Source: Candidula unifasciata (Eukaryota > Mollusca > Gastropoda > Stylommatophora > Geomitridae). From it: a DNA stretch of 64,000 nt. The notes under the pieces were generated by a model, which was not told the origin of the DNA, searched no databases, and worked only from the letters and a program-made list of their open reading frames with translations. Below are positions 34,331 through 44,473 of the stretch, in pieces (the stretch's first letter is position 1; every line of letters starts with the position of its first letter). The stretch lies in assembly GCA_905116865.2 (NCBI GenBank), contig CAJHNH020006667.1, positions 501,012 to 565,011 of the forward strand, read 5' to 3'. Both the position numbers and the translations under genes were made by a program.

Positions 34331-34654
34331 CAAGAAGAAGAAGAAGAAGAAGAAGAAGAAGAAGAAGAAGAAGAAGAAGAAGAAGAAGGAGAAGGAGGAG
34401 AAGAAGAAGAAGAAGAAGAAGAAGAAGAAGAAGAAGAAGAAGAAGAAGAAGAAGAAGAAGAAGAAGAAGAAGAAGAAGAAGAAGAAGAAGAAGAAGAAGA
34501 AGAAGAAGAAGAAGAAGAAGAAGAAGAAGAAGAAGAAGAAGCAGAAGAGGAAGAAGAAGCAGAAGCAGAAGAAGAAGAAGAAGAAGAAGAAGAAGAAGAA
34601 GAAGAAGAAGAAGAAGAAGAAGAAAAAGAAGAAGAAGAAGAAGAAGAAGAAAAA
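34331..34654. repeat. (GAA)n array
   Basis: About 324 bp of GAA with few GAG/GCA interruptions. Reads as poly-Lys, poly-Arg or poly-Glu in the forward frames, none of them a real protein. A poly-A run follows at 34712-34730. Confidence 0.97.
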
Positions 34655-34828
34655 TAATCATAGGTCTTATCGGAATGCAGATTGAAAAGAAACGTTTTCT
34701 GTGTTAATGGCAAAAAAAAAAAAAAAAAAAATAGGGTATACAGAGTTAAAAGCAAAGCCGATTTTCATTCAAACAGAAAAAAAGTTAAATAGTACTGCGG
34801 TAGTAGTATTGACGTCCAGTTTATTCCT

Positions 34829-35037
34829 TACTTACGTCCTTTTCAGGACGTAATTTTTTCTTTTTTGAAGCCCCACTCTTGCTTTTGCCAGGGGCCGCAA
34901 TATATGCAGGCCATCAATATGGTCAATTGTCTAAACGCGGTTTCTGGGACCTCTCCACGGTGATCCTCATCCGCATGGTGGCACTTTGTGTCATCGGGTG
35001 TTTATCGCTTGTGTGATGTCCTGGTGGGGTAGAAAGT
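34829..35037 (+). repeat. Short interspersed family F, copy 2
   Basis: Shares TTGAAGCCCCACTC, CCAGGGGCCGCAATAT, CGGTTTCTGGGACCTCTCC and TTATCGCTTGTGTGATGTCC with 39589-39799. It ends in GTAGAAAGTCAG extended to five CAGT units. Confidence 0.85.
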
Positions 35038-35150
35038 CAGTCAGTCAGTCAGTCAGTATTCACAACACAGTGTGGGGTGGTATTTTACTGGTGCTAGATA
35101 ATGCAATGACACATTGCAAGCCGAGAATTTGGATGTTTAAACAGACTGAA

Positions 35151-35357
35151 GCCCGGCTCTCTAGCGTAGTTGTCTAAACCGGATTGCGCGAAGACCGGGT
35201 GAGGAACTCCTTGTGGTCCGGGTTCACTCCCGGGGGTACGCAAAAAAAAGCCATATTTCTCCCAGATTTACGGAATTTACAATGGAATCAAGGCCGAAGG
35301 GTTGCGATATCCATAATACCGAGCCTAAGGGTTGACAAATCATGGCTTCTGGATACT
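35151..35357 (+). mobile_element. SINE family E, full-length copy
   Basis: Head GCCCGGCTCTCTAGCGTAG (box A), box B GGTCCGGGTTCACTCCCGGG, body AAGGCCGAAGGGTTGCGATA and end CATGGCTTCTGGATACTAAA with an AAAC-rich tail. Confidence 0.92.
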
Positions 35358-35412
35358 AAAACAAACAAAACAAAACAGACTGAAATGTATGATTGTTAAA
35401 AATGCCTTAAAT

Positions 35413-35610
35413 CAGTGGTTCTCAACCTTTTTAAAGCCATGACCCTTTAATACAGTTCCTCATGCTGCTGCAACCGCCAATCATACATTTATTTTAGTTG
35501 CTACTTCATAACTTGAACGGTAATGTGCTTTTTCGATGGTCTCAGGCGACCGTTGTGAAAGGTTCGTTCAACCCACAAAAGATTCGCTATCTACAAGTGG
35601 AGAACCGCTG
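35413..35610 (+). mobile_element. SPIN-like hAT MITE (198 bp)
   Basis: Terminal inverted repeats CAGTGGTTCTCAACCTT and, read inward from the right, CAGCGGTTCTCCACTTG. The flanking 8-mers CCTTAAAT and CATTAAAC match at 6 of 8, consistent with a decayed hAT target duplication. Inside are ACCCTTTAATACAGTTCCTC, GTTGCTACTTCATAACT, TCGATGGTCTCAGGCGACC and GTGAAAGGTTCGTTCAACCC. As far as I recall, these correspond to the short SPIN elements known from several tetrapods and reported in a pond snail. No transposase. Confidence 0.8.
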
Positions 35611-35785
35611 CATTAAACTGAGCGTTAAACCTCTTTCCTGATTTACAAGGATTCAGCTGAAAGGAAATTTACTCAGATCACGGGTGTGGGAACAGTCCCA
35701 TATTCTCCTATTTGGGAAAAGATATTTGGCATGGCTCGGCCGTTTGATTGATTGATTTAGAAAAAAAGAATTACTTTTAAGGTGA

Positions 35786-35786
<1 letters not shown>
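35611..35786. other. Unassigned spacer
   Basis: No feature recognised. Confidence 0.4.
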
Positions 35787-35868
<82 letters not shown>

Positions 35869-35925
35869 CACACACACATATGTATATATATATATATATA
35901 AATATGTGTGTGTGTGTGAATACAC
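35787..35925. repeat. (TA)n with CA and TG blocks
   Basis: (TA)n 35787-35865, then short CA, TA and TG blocks to about 35918. Confidence 0.97.
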
Positions 35926-36390
35926 ACACATACACAAAGATCATACAAAGATATGATAGCCTTTTTTAGAAATGTGCCAGACGGTTAGAGGGTGAAATTC
36001 ATTGCATCCGTGTGTATAAGTGTATGATCTTGAAAGCTGGAGTGTCAAACAATGCATGCAACTTTGGCTTCATGAACTTAAAGTACTTGATCACCTTCCT
36101 CTCAACTGCGGACAATGCAGCTGAAGTTTGTACAGCAGTATTCTTATCCCGTCTTGGTCCTCTTGTATTCTTCATTATCGAGCTAAAGTTTACATCTGGG
36201 TGACAATTCCCTTTCCTGTGTGTCATATAGTGAGTGGGGATTAGTCTGTGTATGCATGTGTTTGCGTGTGTGTGTGTTTCTAACGAACTATTTTATTCCT
36301 TAAATTCGTCGTTTCTATAGTCATCCTCTCCGTTGATTCCATTTTGCTTGTACACCATTGGTATAATCTTCTTCTTCGCATTCACCAGCT
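35926..36390. other. No recognisable gene
   Basis: Open frames on both strands (about 36000-36226) have no recognised domain. Unassigned. Confidence 0.4.
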
Positions 36391-36580
36391 GAAAACTCTG
36401 GCGGAAAGTTCTGGTTGTTCGTCCACTTCTGGACTGCACTCCTATTCCAGAACTTGAGTGTTACGTGTGCATCCGTTCAACAGGACTGACTAATTTTTAT
36501 GCAGACTGTTGGTTCCTTGCCTCTCAGGCAGATGCACTCCGACTTTGAAGGAGCTTTCAATTAGTCGATTCGTACAACAC
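36391..36580 (+). repeat. Dispersed repeat family H, copy 4
   Basis: Best-preserved core together with copy 1: CTGGCGGAAAGTTCTGGTTG, TTCCAGAACTTGAGTG, CATCCGTTCAACAG, GCAGACTGTTGGTTCCTTGC, CTCAGGCAGATGCACTCCGA and CAATTAGTCGATT. Confidence 0.7.
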
Positions 36581-37084
36581 TGGAGTAGACAGTGGGTCTA
36601 TTCTTGTTTTCCCTGTAACAGGGCCCCTGAACCCACACGGGAAGTTGTGGTATAGTGAATCACGTATAGGAGAGAAATCTTTGTTAGAGCAGTGGTAAAG
36701 TCTCGTACATTTGTTTTAAGCCTTTAATATTAAAATAAACAGGGATACCATAACATGAACAGAAAAGTAGTGAAATGGCTGGCACAGTGTATTGCTTGAC
36801 TAGCACAATCAGCATCAGACTTGGTCATCAAAAGAAAGTGTCAGGCGATAATAGAGTAGTGACCCGGACTGTGTTGTGGCAGTGTGGCACCAGAGAATAC
36901 GCAGCCGGTGCTGCTAGGTTAGGGATTAGTTCCTTTAATCATGCTAGTGTTATATTCATATATCTAATTGGTTCTTTGCTGGAATTGTCATCTTGGCAAC
37001 CTGGCTTTTACAGAAGCGTAATTAACTTAGCTACATTATTTACTGTTACTGGCAGTGTTATTTTTGGGAAGATGGCGGTTTAAG
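36581..37084. other. No recognisable gene
   Basis: A 102-codon frame (36775-37083) has no recognisable domain. Unassigned. Confidence 0.4.
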
Positions 37085-37230
37085 GTTTGAACAACAGATC
37101 AACATCATGACACACGGGTAGTAACACATAAGGGCTCCGTTCTTCTTCTAACTCAAGTCTGAGTCTAAAGAAGCTCAGCACAGTGCACAAGCTCTGCAGC
37201 ACCGGCGAGGATCCTGAAAAACTTTAGACA
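37085..37230 (+). repeat. Dispersed repeat family K, copy 1
   Basis: Shares TTTGAACAA..GATCAAC, a GCTCCGTTCTT segment, AAGAAGCTCAGCACAGT and GAGGATCCTGAAA with about 50660-50785. Class unknown. Confidence 0.65.
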
Positions 37231-37374
37231 TATTTTTAACTCCAAATATTGCCTGGGCAGCGCCGTTAAGATACTGTTTTCAGTTTCCAACTGCCAAGGG
37301 ATTTTGTACGCGCGCAACAATGCACACGGGTGTCCAATCTCAATACCCAGAGACCAGGGTTAATTACTAGAAGT

Positions 37375-37475
37375 TCGTCTACGTGAAAAAATCCCAGCCC
37401 TTACCGGGGATTGAACTCTGCACCTCTAGCACTCAAGGCGGACACCATGTGTCGAGACCACGCAGCCCCTTCTTG
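37375..37475 (-). mobile_element. tRNA-like SINE head, single copy
   Basis: Minus strand: GGGGCTGCGTGGTCTCGAC (box A like) and box B GCAGAGTTCAATCCCCGG, then an A/T-rich continuation. It resembles the SINE A head (GGCTGC.TGGTC) but the body is not shared, so it may be a separate subfamily. Confidence 0.6.
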
Positions 37476-37967
37476 GGAAGATGTCAGTTACATATTTTTA
37501 GTCTTAGTCGAGGTTTAAACTCTTACCGCGGTGGGATCACTCCATACTTGCTCTGTTTCTGTGCCAGGGAAAATGAAATGAAATGCCCATCACTGCCCCA
37601 TTTGAAAAACTAGTGAACAATTAGTCCCGGCAAAATCCAGAAAACGGCACAGGTAGTGAATGCATATGGCTATAAACACGTAGAATTATTACAAAAGGTA
37701 TTTCAGCAGCTCAGACGTAAACCGGCTGCCTGTCATATTGAATACAACGACTCAAATGATCGAGCTGCGCAACTAAAAGGCATTCCACATGAAAAACACA
37801 GCTCACAGGGCTCTGCCAAGCACTAAACTCAGTAGCTTAAGCAGCGGAACCGCAGACTGCCGTCCATTTGTGGAAACTGCATTAGCAAAGCACTACCGGA
37901 AGCAAAAATAACTTCGGAGCTTAAGATTCTTCCTTGCCTCATCCTCTATTTTATACATTTTACATAA
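37476..37967. other. No recognisable gene
   Basis: Unassigned. Confidence 0.4.
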
Positions 37968-38241
37968 GTAAAAGTAAAAGACAAGTAAAGCTCTTTCATG
38001 CCAGTGTCGTATTAGAAAAACGAGGTTAGACTCATCGGATAGACCACCTAGATGGGTAATGTGGTCAAAACCACTGTAGCCGCCGTTAATTCCCAGGACT
38101 TTATCTGGTACCCCTTGGAGGCTGGGCTGACATGGGGGAGCCAAGATCCTGTATAGAAAACAATTTCTGCTCCATGGGGATTTGAACCCCCGACCTTCGG
38201 ATCCGCAAGCGAGCCTCTAGCCGCTGCACCATGATGGCTCT
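37968..38241 (-). mobile_element. SINE family B, full-length diverged copy
   Basis: Tail AAAAGTAAAAGAC, body TAGATGGGTAATGTGGTC, TCCCAGGACTTTATCTGGTA and GGCTGGGCTGACATGGG. Head (minus) has GCCATCATGGTGCAGCGGCT (box A) and box B GGGGGTTCAAATCCCC, an unusually well-paired T arm. Confidence 0.92.
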
Positions 38242-38562
38242 CCTGTTACATAAGTGTGTTAAACATAATCCGCTTCATGCATCATCATCAAGATTGGCAT
38301 CTTAAGCAGATGTGCCGTACATAGGGCACATAGGGCGCACATAAATCATCTGATGTTAAACCACTAAAGCTCAAGGTCAGGTTATCTAGCAAGAATTTAT
38401 TAAGGAAAACATCAAATATTGTGACAAAAGATGTCAACAACGGACAGTTTTGGACTGGTTACACAGGTTAGTAAGTTGAATTTGCTATATTCTGATAAAA
38501 GAAACGAAATTCTGCCAATATCTGGGGTCACGGTTTCTGCCGCTGATAAGAAAAGTATACAA

Positions 38563-38825
38563 GTAAAACAAGACCCCTTTTCTGCGCTTTCAGGGGGTTT
38601 TGCGCATATAGGAGCAAACCTATATTGTCTAGCCCAATCGGCACTCTGTAGATGAGGTGGTCAACATCACATTGGCCGCCTTTACTTCTCAGGACTTTAT
38701 CTGGTACCCACACCACGCAGACATAAGGGCCAAGGTCGTTTAAAAGATGGCCGGATGCGTCAGGACCCGAACCCAGGGTTCTCTGATCCGCAAGCGAGCG
38801 TCTAGCCGCTAGACCATTAAAGCTT
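38563..38825 (-). mobile_element. SINE family B, full-length copy
   Basis: Tail AAAACAAGACCCC, body AATCGGCACTCTGTAG, CATTGGCCGCCTTTACTT and AGGACTTTATCTGGTACCCA. Head (minus) has GGTCTAGCGGCTAGACGC (box A) and CTGGGTTCGGGTCC (box B). Confidence 0.92.
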
Positions 38826-39577
38826 CCCGATGAGGAATATGATACAACAACAACAACAACAAAAATCCGCAGAAACAGCAGGATATTTGAAAGAGGGAAC
38901 AATAACAAAAGGTATATGCAAACCTCGTCACGGGTCGGTGAAGCAACAAGGGATTTTTAAGAAAAAGAGGTTTAAATAGGGTTTACTTGTATAACTAATT
39001 GCCCGTTTGGGTCTCGGGATTCCACTGTGGGGAAAACAAGACCCACTGCCTTCCTAACAAACATGTTGTAAAAATTGACTCACTGAGGGCTTCCTTCGAA
39101 CTCCGAGTTCTTCTGCCCGATATTAAAGAAACCAACATTCTGCATACACGCATATCAGATATGTAGAACGGATGTGCACGCAACACTTTGAAACAAAACT
39201 AAAGTCCAAAGGTGGACAGACAATCAGAACATGCCGCTAGAGTTTGCAGGCTGTGAACGTGAAGAAGAAGTTCGGTATAACTAATATTCTAGTCTTATCC
39301 CCGAAATACAATATCGACATGTTTGATTTGTTCCAGAAAAGACCAACCAAGTCGCCTGTGGCTAAAGCTAACAATAAACACAAATTAAAGCCGACATGAG
39401 CGTGTAAGCCAATCAGACTGACGACAGTTCAGAGTGTAATCACACTGACAAAGAAATCGATGGCAGGGCTCCCGATTGTAACTAGCCCCATTAAGCTCTT
39501 CACAAGAGGTGCCAATAATTGGCTTCAGTGCGATCCGGCTGTTGGGGCATTCTGGTCGTCCTTAAAGGAGTATTTAT
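38826..39577. other. No recognisable gene
   Basis: CAA-rich stretch at 38846-38863; otherwise unassigned. Confidence 0.4.
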
Positions 39578-39588
39578 GATCAGGTACA

Positions 39589-39799
39589 GACTTCTCGTCC
39601 TTTTTAGGATGAAATTTGTCGTTATTTGAAGCCCTACTCGGCTTTTTCCAGGGGCCGCAATATAGCATAGCCATAAATATGGCCTAAAGGCTGAACGCGG
39701 TTTCTAGGACCTCTCCACGGTGATCCTCACCTACATGGTGGCACATTGTGTCATCGGGTGTTTATCGCTTGTGTGATGTCCTGGTGGGGTAGAAAGTCA
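39589..39799 (+). mobile_element. Short interspersed family F element with 11-bp TSD
   Basis: GATCAGGTACA lies at 39578-39588 and again at 39800-39810, bounding a 211-bp element. The length of the direct repeat fits LINE-style target-primed insertion, so the family is probably a retroposon. Pol III boxes were not recognised. The element contains CCAGGGGCCGCAATAT, GACCTCTCCACGGTGATCCT and GGTGGGGTAGAAAGTCA. Confidence 0.85.
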
Positions 39800-39810
39800 G
39801 ATCAGGTACA

Positions 39811-40561
39811 AGCATCGTATTCCGTGGTAGATTGGTATTACACTTGAATTGGATAGTTCACAGGTTGAAACACACGCACGCGCGCAAACACACACATACA
39901 TACATACACAGTACAGTGTGGTAGATTTTCTCAGTATCACAGAAGTCTTCAGAATGCCTACGCTAAGATGGTTTTGCTTAAAATAACTTTTAATTGCGGA
40001 TTATTGTGTGTGTGGTTTAAACTGCACAAAATGTACGAACACTATTTTATTTAGAAAACATAAACTACTTTAAAGTAAGATATTAACTATCAACGACAAC
40101 ATTCTCCTACAGGTTTACGTTTTTAACTTTAACATATTTGTTAATTGAGGATGTATCGTCTATAGTGGCCGCCAATGTAGATGTAATAGAAATTAATGAT
40201 ATATGTCTATGTTTAGTTTGGCTTATTAAACTTCTTATGTAGTTTTTTTTTTAAAAATTAATTTTAATTTGTAAAATCTTCTTTTCCCACTATTTGCTAC
40301 AGAGACAGGGAGTGTTAATAAAATGCCCATAGCTGCTCGTACAACAGTATTCGGATACAAAGTAACTAAGTTACTTTGGTACAAAATATTCAAAACATCC
40401 AAAGGTTTTAACAATTTGTTAACATTCGGGATACATCAGGTAATTCTTCTTGAAGTTCATTTGGTTTTAAATCTAAGGTACTTTCGACAAAAGACTTGAG
40501 ACCATTAAAATAATTTTCTAGCGTCTTGCCATCTACATAACTGAGTTTTAATAAAAAAAAT

Positions 40562-40563
<2 letters not shown>
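39811..40563. other. No recognisable gene
   Basis: AT-rich, with an ACACGCACGCGCGC stretch at about 39871. Unassigned. Confidence 0.4.

Positions 40564-40595
<32 letters not shown>
40564..40595. repeat. 32-bp G homopolymer
   Basis: Uninterrupted by reading. It lies 3 bp from the end of a SINE E copy. The exact length may be affected by assembly. Confidence 0.9.
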
Positions 40596-40596
<1 letters not shown>

Positions 40597-40598
40597 GC

Positions 40599-40800
40599 AA
40601 TCAAGAAACCATGAGTTGTAAATCCTTTGGCTCGGTACTATGGATATCGCAACCCTTCGGCCTTGATTCCATGATAGATACCGTAAATCTGGGAAATATC
40701 TGGCTTTTCTGCCTACCCCCGAGCGTGAACTTTGACCACACTGAGTTTGTCACACTCTCGCCGCGCAGCTGGTTTAATCAACTTAGCTAGCCCGCCAGGC
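40599..40800 (-). mobile_element. SINE family E copy
   Basis: Plus strand shows AGAAACCATGAGTTGTAAAT, TGGCTCGGTACTATGGATAT, CGCAACCCTTCGGCCTTGAT and CTTTTCTGCCTACCCCCG. The head near 40800 is degenerate (box B lost to GTGAACTTTGACC). Confidence 0.9.
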
Positions 40801-41638
40801 TAAAGGGTCATATAAAAACTGAACTTTCATTCAGATAATAATTTTTACATTTATTCTTCTTTGTTAAGGCTTCATCGACAACTTCTTCATAGTCCAGTTG
40901 ACGCTTTTTCTTTCTGACTCTGAAGTTCAGAGAAAATTCTGTACCGACTTAAAAAAATGATGTGCAATTACTTTAGCAGCTATACCCTTCTGATAATATT
41001 CAGCATGTTTATAACTTTGTACTTTCTATTTATTTCTGATAACATGGTTAGATAATCTGAAAAATGTATAGCTACAGAAAGCAAAAGCTTCGAGAATGAA
41101 TTTGAGAAAGAATGTCATGTCAATGAAATACAACGCATATTAGCCTGCAAGTTAAAAATATGTTTACTAACCTTCTTGCCTCGAGGTTCTACATCTCTGT
41201 TGACGTCTTATTTTATTTGGAATAATGCAAAACAGATTTTGCAAAGTTGAAATCGTAAAGATTTTACACATCAACTCTGCTTAACCACCTTGTAGCACTC
41301 AATGGCTTTAGAATTATGTTTGAAACATATTTTTTAGCACTTTCCAAAGCTTTGGAGAACCAGATAAAAACATGTACATTTGTGTACAATAGAAAACTAA
41401 AAGTGGTTTATGTAGAAGAAAACACTGCATTATTCACAACTATTCATTTCACAAATTGTCTTTTGTGATAACTGACGCCTCAGCTTTTAGGAACGGCTTC
41501 GTTGTATTTTAACTTTTCACTGTCAGATGGAAAGTTCAAATGGTGTTTTGAATGGACTGTTTCTGCTGTTCCCTTACGATTCCGCCTGATGCGAATGCAA
41601 CTTTATATCATAGCACGGCACGGCCATAACTCGTGTAT
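40801..41638. other. No recognisable gene
   Basis: AT-rich, unassigned. Confidence 0.4.
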
Positions 41639-41735
41639 GCGTGTGTGTGTGTGTGCGTACGTGTGTGCGTGTGTGTGTGTGCCTGCGCGTGCGTGTGCGT
41701 GCATGTGCTGTGCGTGCGTGCGTGTGTGTATATAT
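41639..41735. repeat. (GT)n microsatellite with GC interruptions
   Basis: GTGTGCGTGCGT-type sequence over about 97 bp. Confidence 0.93.
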
Positions 41736-41739
41736 TTAT

Positions 41740-42180
41740 GTATCATCATCATCACGTACCAGGTCCTTAGCAGAACGTCCCTCTCAACACAGTCTGCCTG
41801 AAAGAAACTCGGTCTCTTGCCAGTTCTCCCGCCTCATGAACTTTGACACTCAAGGAGTCACTTATATCCTGTGCCCATCTTTCCTCCTTCCTGGTACCAT
41901 GCCTTCTGCTATGATTTTTTTCAATCCGTCGTGGCGCTTGATATGACCAAAATATTTCAGCTGCTGAGAAAGGATGCTGTTTATTAGCCAATCTTCCTTG
42001 ATGTTTAGATCTTTTAAGATGTCAATATTTCTCATCTTCTTTGTCCAAGATATTCTGAGAATTTTTCTATAGCATTTCAGCTTAAAAGCCCAAATTCTCT
42101 TTCTTAAGGACTGAGAGATAGTCCACATCCGTATGTAGCCACAGGGAAGATGCATGCTCTCACAATTCTAATTTGTATCT
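41740..42180 (-). pseudogene. RTE LINE C-terminal fragment
   Basis: Minus strand reads SLRKRIWAFKLKCYRKILRI, SWTKKMRNIDIL, SQQLKYFGHIKRHDGLKKII and AEGMVPGRRKDGHRI. After a stop come KFMRRENWQETEFLSGRLC and a GATGATGATGATAC end. This is the standard RTE tail: AFEMKCYRRLLRI-like, FGH..R, G.R..GR.R, and a (GAT)n end. Confidence 0.88.
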
Positions 42181-42900
42181 CCTTGCTGGTGCTTAACCAT
42201 AGACTTTTTAGGCTGTTCAATCTTTGCATTGCTATCGCCATCCTCCTTTTAATTTAATTTTTATATATGGATAGTTTAAAAGTTGTCATTCATGATCACC
42301 AACTCATGTTATGTCTTTTTAGTTGACATTGAGGTCGTATAATAGTCTTCCATTCAGTTCTATCCTGCGAAATCGTTTCAATATCATGGATGGAATCCAG
42401 AGTACGGAACCTTTGGTCTCGCTCCTCAGCTTTGTCCTTAGAGTTTGTTTTCGACGTCGCCGTTTCACTAGAATACATTTGTTTCGCCTTTAAGCACTTT
42501 TCTGGTGATTCTCTAATCGTCTATATCTATCATACTTTCATTCTCTTGTATTTGTGTACCCATACCTACCTTCTCGTGAACTCGTATAGCTTTACTGACG
42601 TTTGCCAGTAGAATGCAAATATGCGTTGAATACAGCACTTTAGAAGCAGCAGTAGAAAAAATACAAGAAAATGATATCTGGTAGTGCCCCAGAACCGAAT
42701 AGTTTATATCTCACGGGAAACATAAAAAATAGACTAGAGAATCGGAGGTGTATTATTACAACACAATATGCATTTTTTAAATTAAAATACATTTGTCTTA
42801 TCTGAAGACGGCATATATGCATTTCCCCATCTAGTTGTGCCATAAATATTCTTTTCTATATAGGTTTCTGAACTGTAAACTTTGAATGAACAGTGCCATA
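42181..42900. other. Unassigned, possibly more LINE remnant
   Basis: A minus-strand frame at 42296-42478 reads DQRFRTLDSIHDIETISQD and RTEWKTII, vaguely like the end of another LINE tail (DR.EWR..I). I could not support a firm call. Confidence 0.35.
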
Positions 42901-42917
42901 CTCTATTAGATTTACAG

Positions 42918-43065
42918 ATCATCATTATCATCATCCTCATCGTTATGACATAACCACCACCACCATCATCATCGTCTTTATTCATCATCGTTATTACATC
43001 ACCACCACCACCATCATCATCTTTATCACCATCACCACCACCAACATTATCACCATCATTTTGGG
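42918..43065. repeat. CAT/CAC trinucleotide-rich array
   Basis: Imperfect (CATCAC)n-type sequence on the plus strand. Confidence 0.88.
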
Positions 43066-43231
43066 TGGGGGATACTTACTTAAGGGCTTTATCCTAGTCG
43101 GAGGGCATAATAATAATGTGCTGAATGGATACTAATGTAATATTGCGTGTTGAATAATATGAAATGTATAAACAGTGACTTCAAAATAAAGAATGTTTTT
43201 ACATATTTGAAGGGACTTAACAAGCTTACTT

Positions 43232-43503
43232 GTCGCCTCTGTGGCTAAGTCGATGCGAACGCTTCATAATGCCGGGATGCCGGGTTCGATCCCAGCTGCG
43301 GGCCATGCGCCTTGCCTAGGTTTCGACAGTGGTATCAAGAAAGCCGACCGACTAGGAAGCAATGGCAAACTACTGGAGTATAATTCTGAGCGGTAAAGGC
43401 GACTTACGTAATGTTGAACCATATCACCTATCGAGTGCCTATTGGACTATACAAAATAAATCTAGCTCAATACGCCCGAAGGGCTGGAAAAAAGTCTATT
43501 GTT
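43232..43503 (+). mobile_element. Chimeric SINE: family C head fused to family B 3' half
   Basis: 43232-43388 is SINE C: CGCCTCTGTGGCTAAGTCG, box B GCCGGGTTCGATCCC, TTTCGACAGTGGTATCAAGA, GCAATGGCAAACTACTG. From about 43391 the sequence is SINE B 3' half in the same orientation: TAAAGGCG, ATGTTGAACCATATCACC, GTGCCTATTGGACTATAC, ACGCCCGAAGGGCTGG, AAAAAGTCTATTGTTTA. The join is within a few bases and the composite ends like a normal SINE B tail. Confidence 0.85.
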
Positions 43504-43571
43504 TACATGTTTGAAGTCTAGAAGCTTTGTCTGTCCTTCCCAGATGAGTTGGTGAGGAGGAGAATAGGGGT

Positions 43572-43836
43572 AAGTGAAGTGAAGCACCCTTTTTCAAACC
43601 TTTAGGTGTATAGTACTGGACCTACATTTTAAAGACCAATTGGCACAAGATGGGTAATGTGGTCATCATCACGCCAGCCGCCTTTACTTGCCGGGACTAC
43701 AGCTGGTACCCACTCAAGGCTGGGTCGACCTGGGAGCCAAGGTCATTTTTGAAAAAAGTCTGGCTCCGCCAGGAAGCGAACCCACAACCTTCCGATCCGC
43801 GGCGAGCGTTTAGCCGCTCTGCCACGGCGACTCCCG
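43572..43836 (-). mobile_element. SINE family B, well-preserved full-length copy
   Basis: All family blocks are present, ending in a head (minus) with CGCCGTGGCAGAGCGGCTAA (box A) and GTGGGTTCGCTTCC (box B). Good reference copy for the family. Confidence 0.95.
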
Positions 43837-44407
43837 GAGAAAGAGGGTGCGGCGGTTAAATTACCTCTAGTTACCTCCTAAAACCACATTAGCATACTCG
43901 GTTTTGTAGAAATGGAAGCAGAAGTCCGACTTCTTAGCCAGCTTATCAGGGTTCTATTTACAAAATGAAAAATACCTGAGTTTTCCGTGTTGCGAAGTCA
44001 TATCTTTCACATTTCTACACGACTGTTGCAGACACTGTCTGTTTTCTTTGTCTTTACTATCAATGATTTACCAACAAATCTAATTTATTTCAAGCTGGCG
44101 TCTACTGGGAATATGGGTTAAGTCAATCCCGAGGGTGTCACTTGGCCGAAAACTCTGTTAGTTAAACTTGGCTTAGCTATCGATTGAATTCTGGCCATAT
44201 CGTTGTTGTCATTCTAACCCACTGGGTTGTAGTTGCTGCGAATATTTGTCTGCGTGCTCCACACAGTAATTGCTGCTGCTCTAGGGCTGTTGCTGTTTTG
44301 AGTCCTTCTATCAGCTGGTTTATTTTTTTTTGGGGTCTAATTTCCCATGAATCTATTAATAAAAAAGCTTTAAAGCGCGCTGGACACGCACAATCACACA
44401 TACACAC

Positions 44408-44411
<4 letters not shown>
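43837..44411. other. No recognisable gene
   Basis: Unassigned. Confidence 0.4.

Positions 44412-44472
<61 letters not shown>
44412..44472. repeat. (TA)n, left half of an array split by a Helitron
   Basis: 61 bp of TA ending in A directly at the Helitron CTAG terminus. The array resumes at 46427. Confidence 0.97.

Positions 44473-44473
<1 letters not shown>

Noticed and set aside
34227..34755. Lys-, Arg-, Leu- or Ser-rich frames of 130-150 codons
   Set aside because: All are frames of one GAA array; composition reflects the repeat.
42296..42478. Additional LINE tail on the minus strand
   Set aside because: Only weak resemblance (RTEWKTII); not enough blocks in order.
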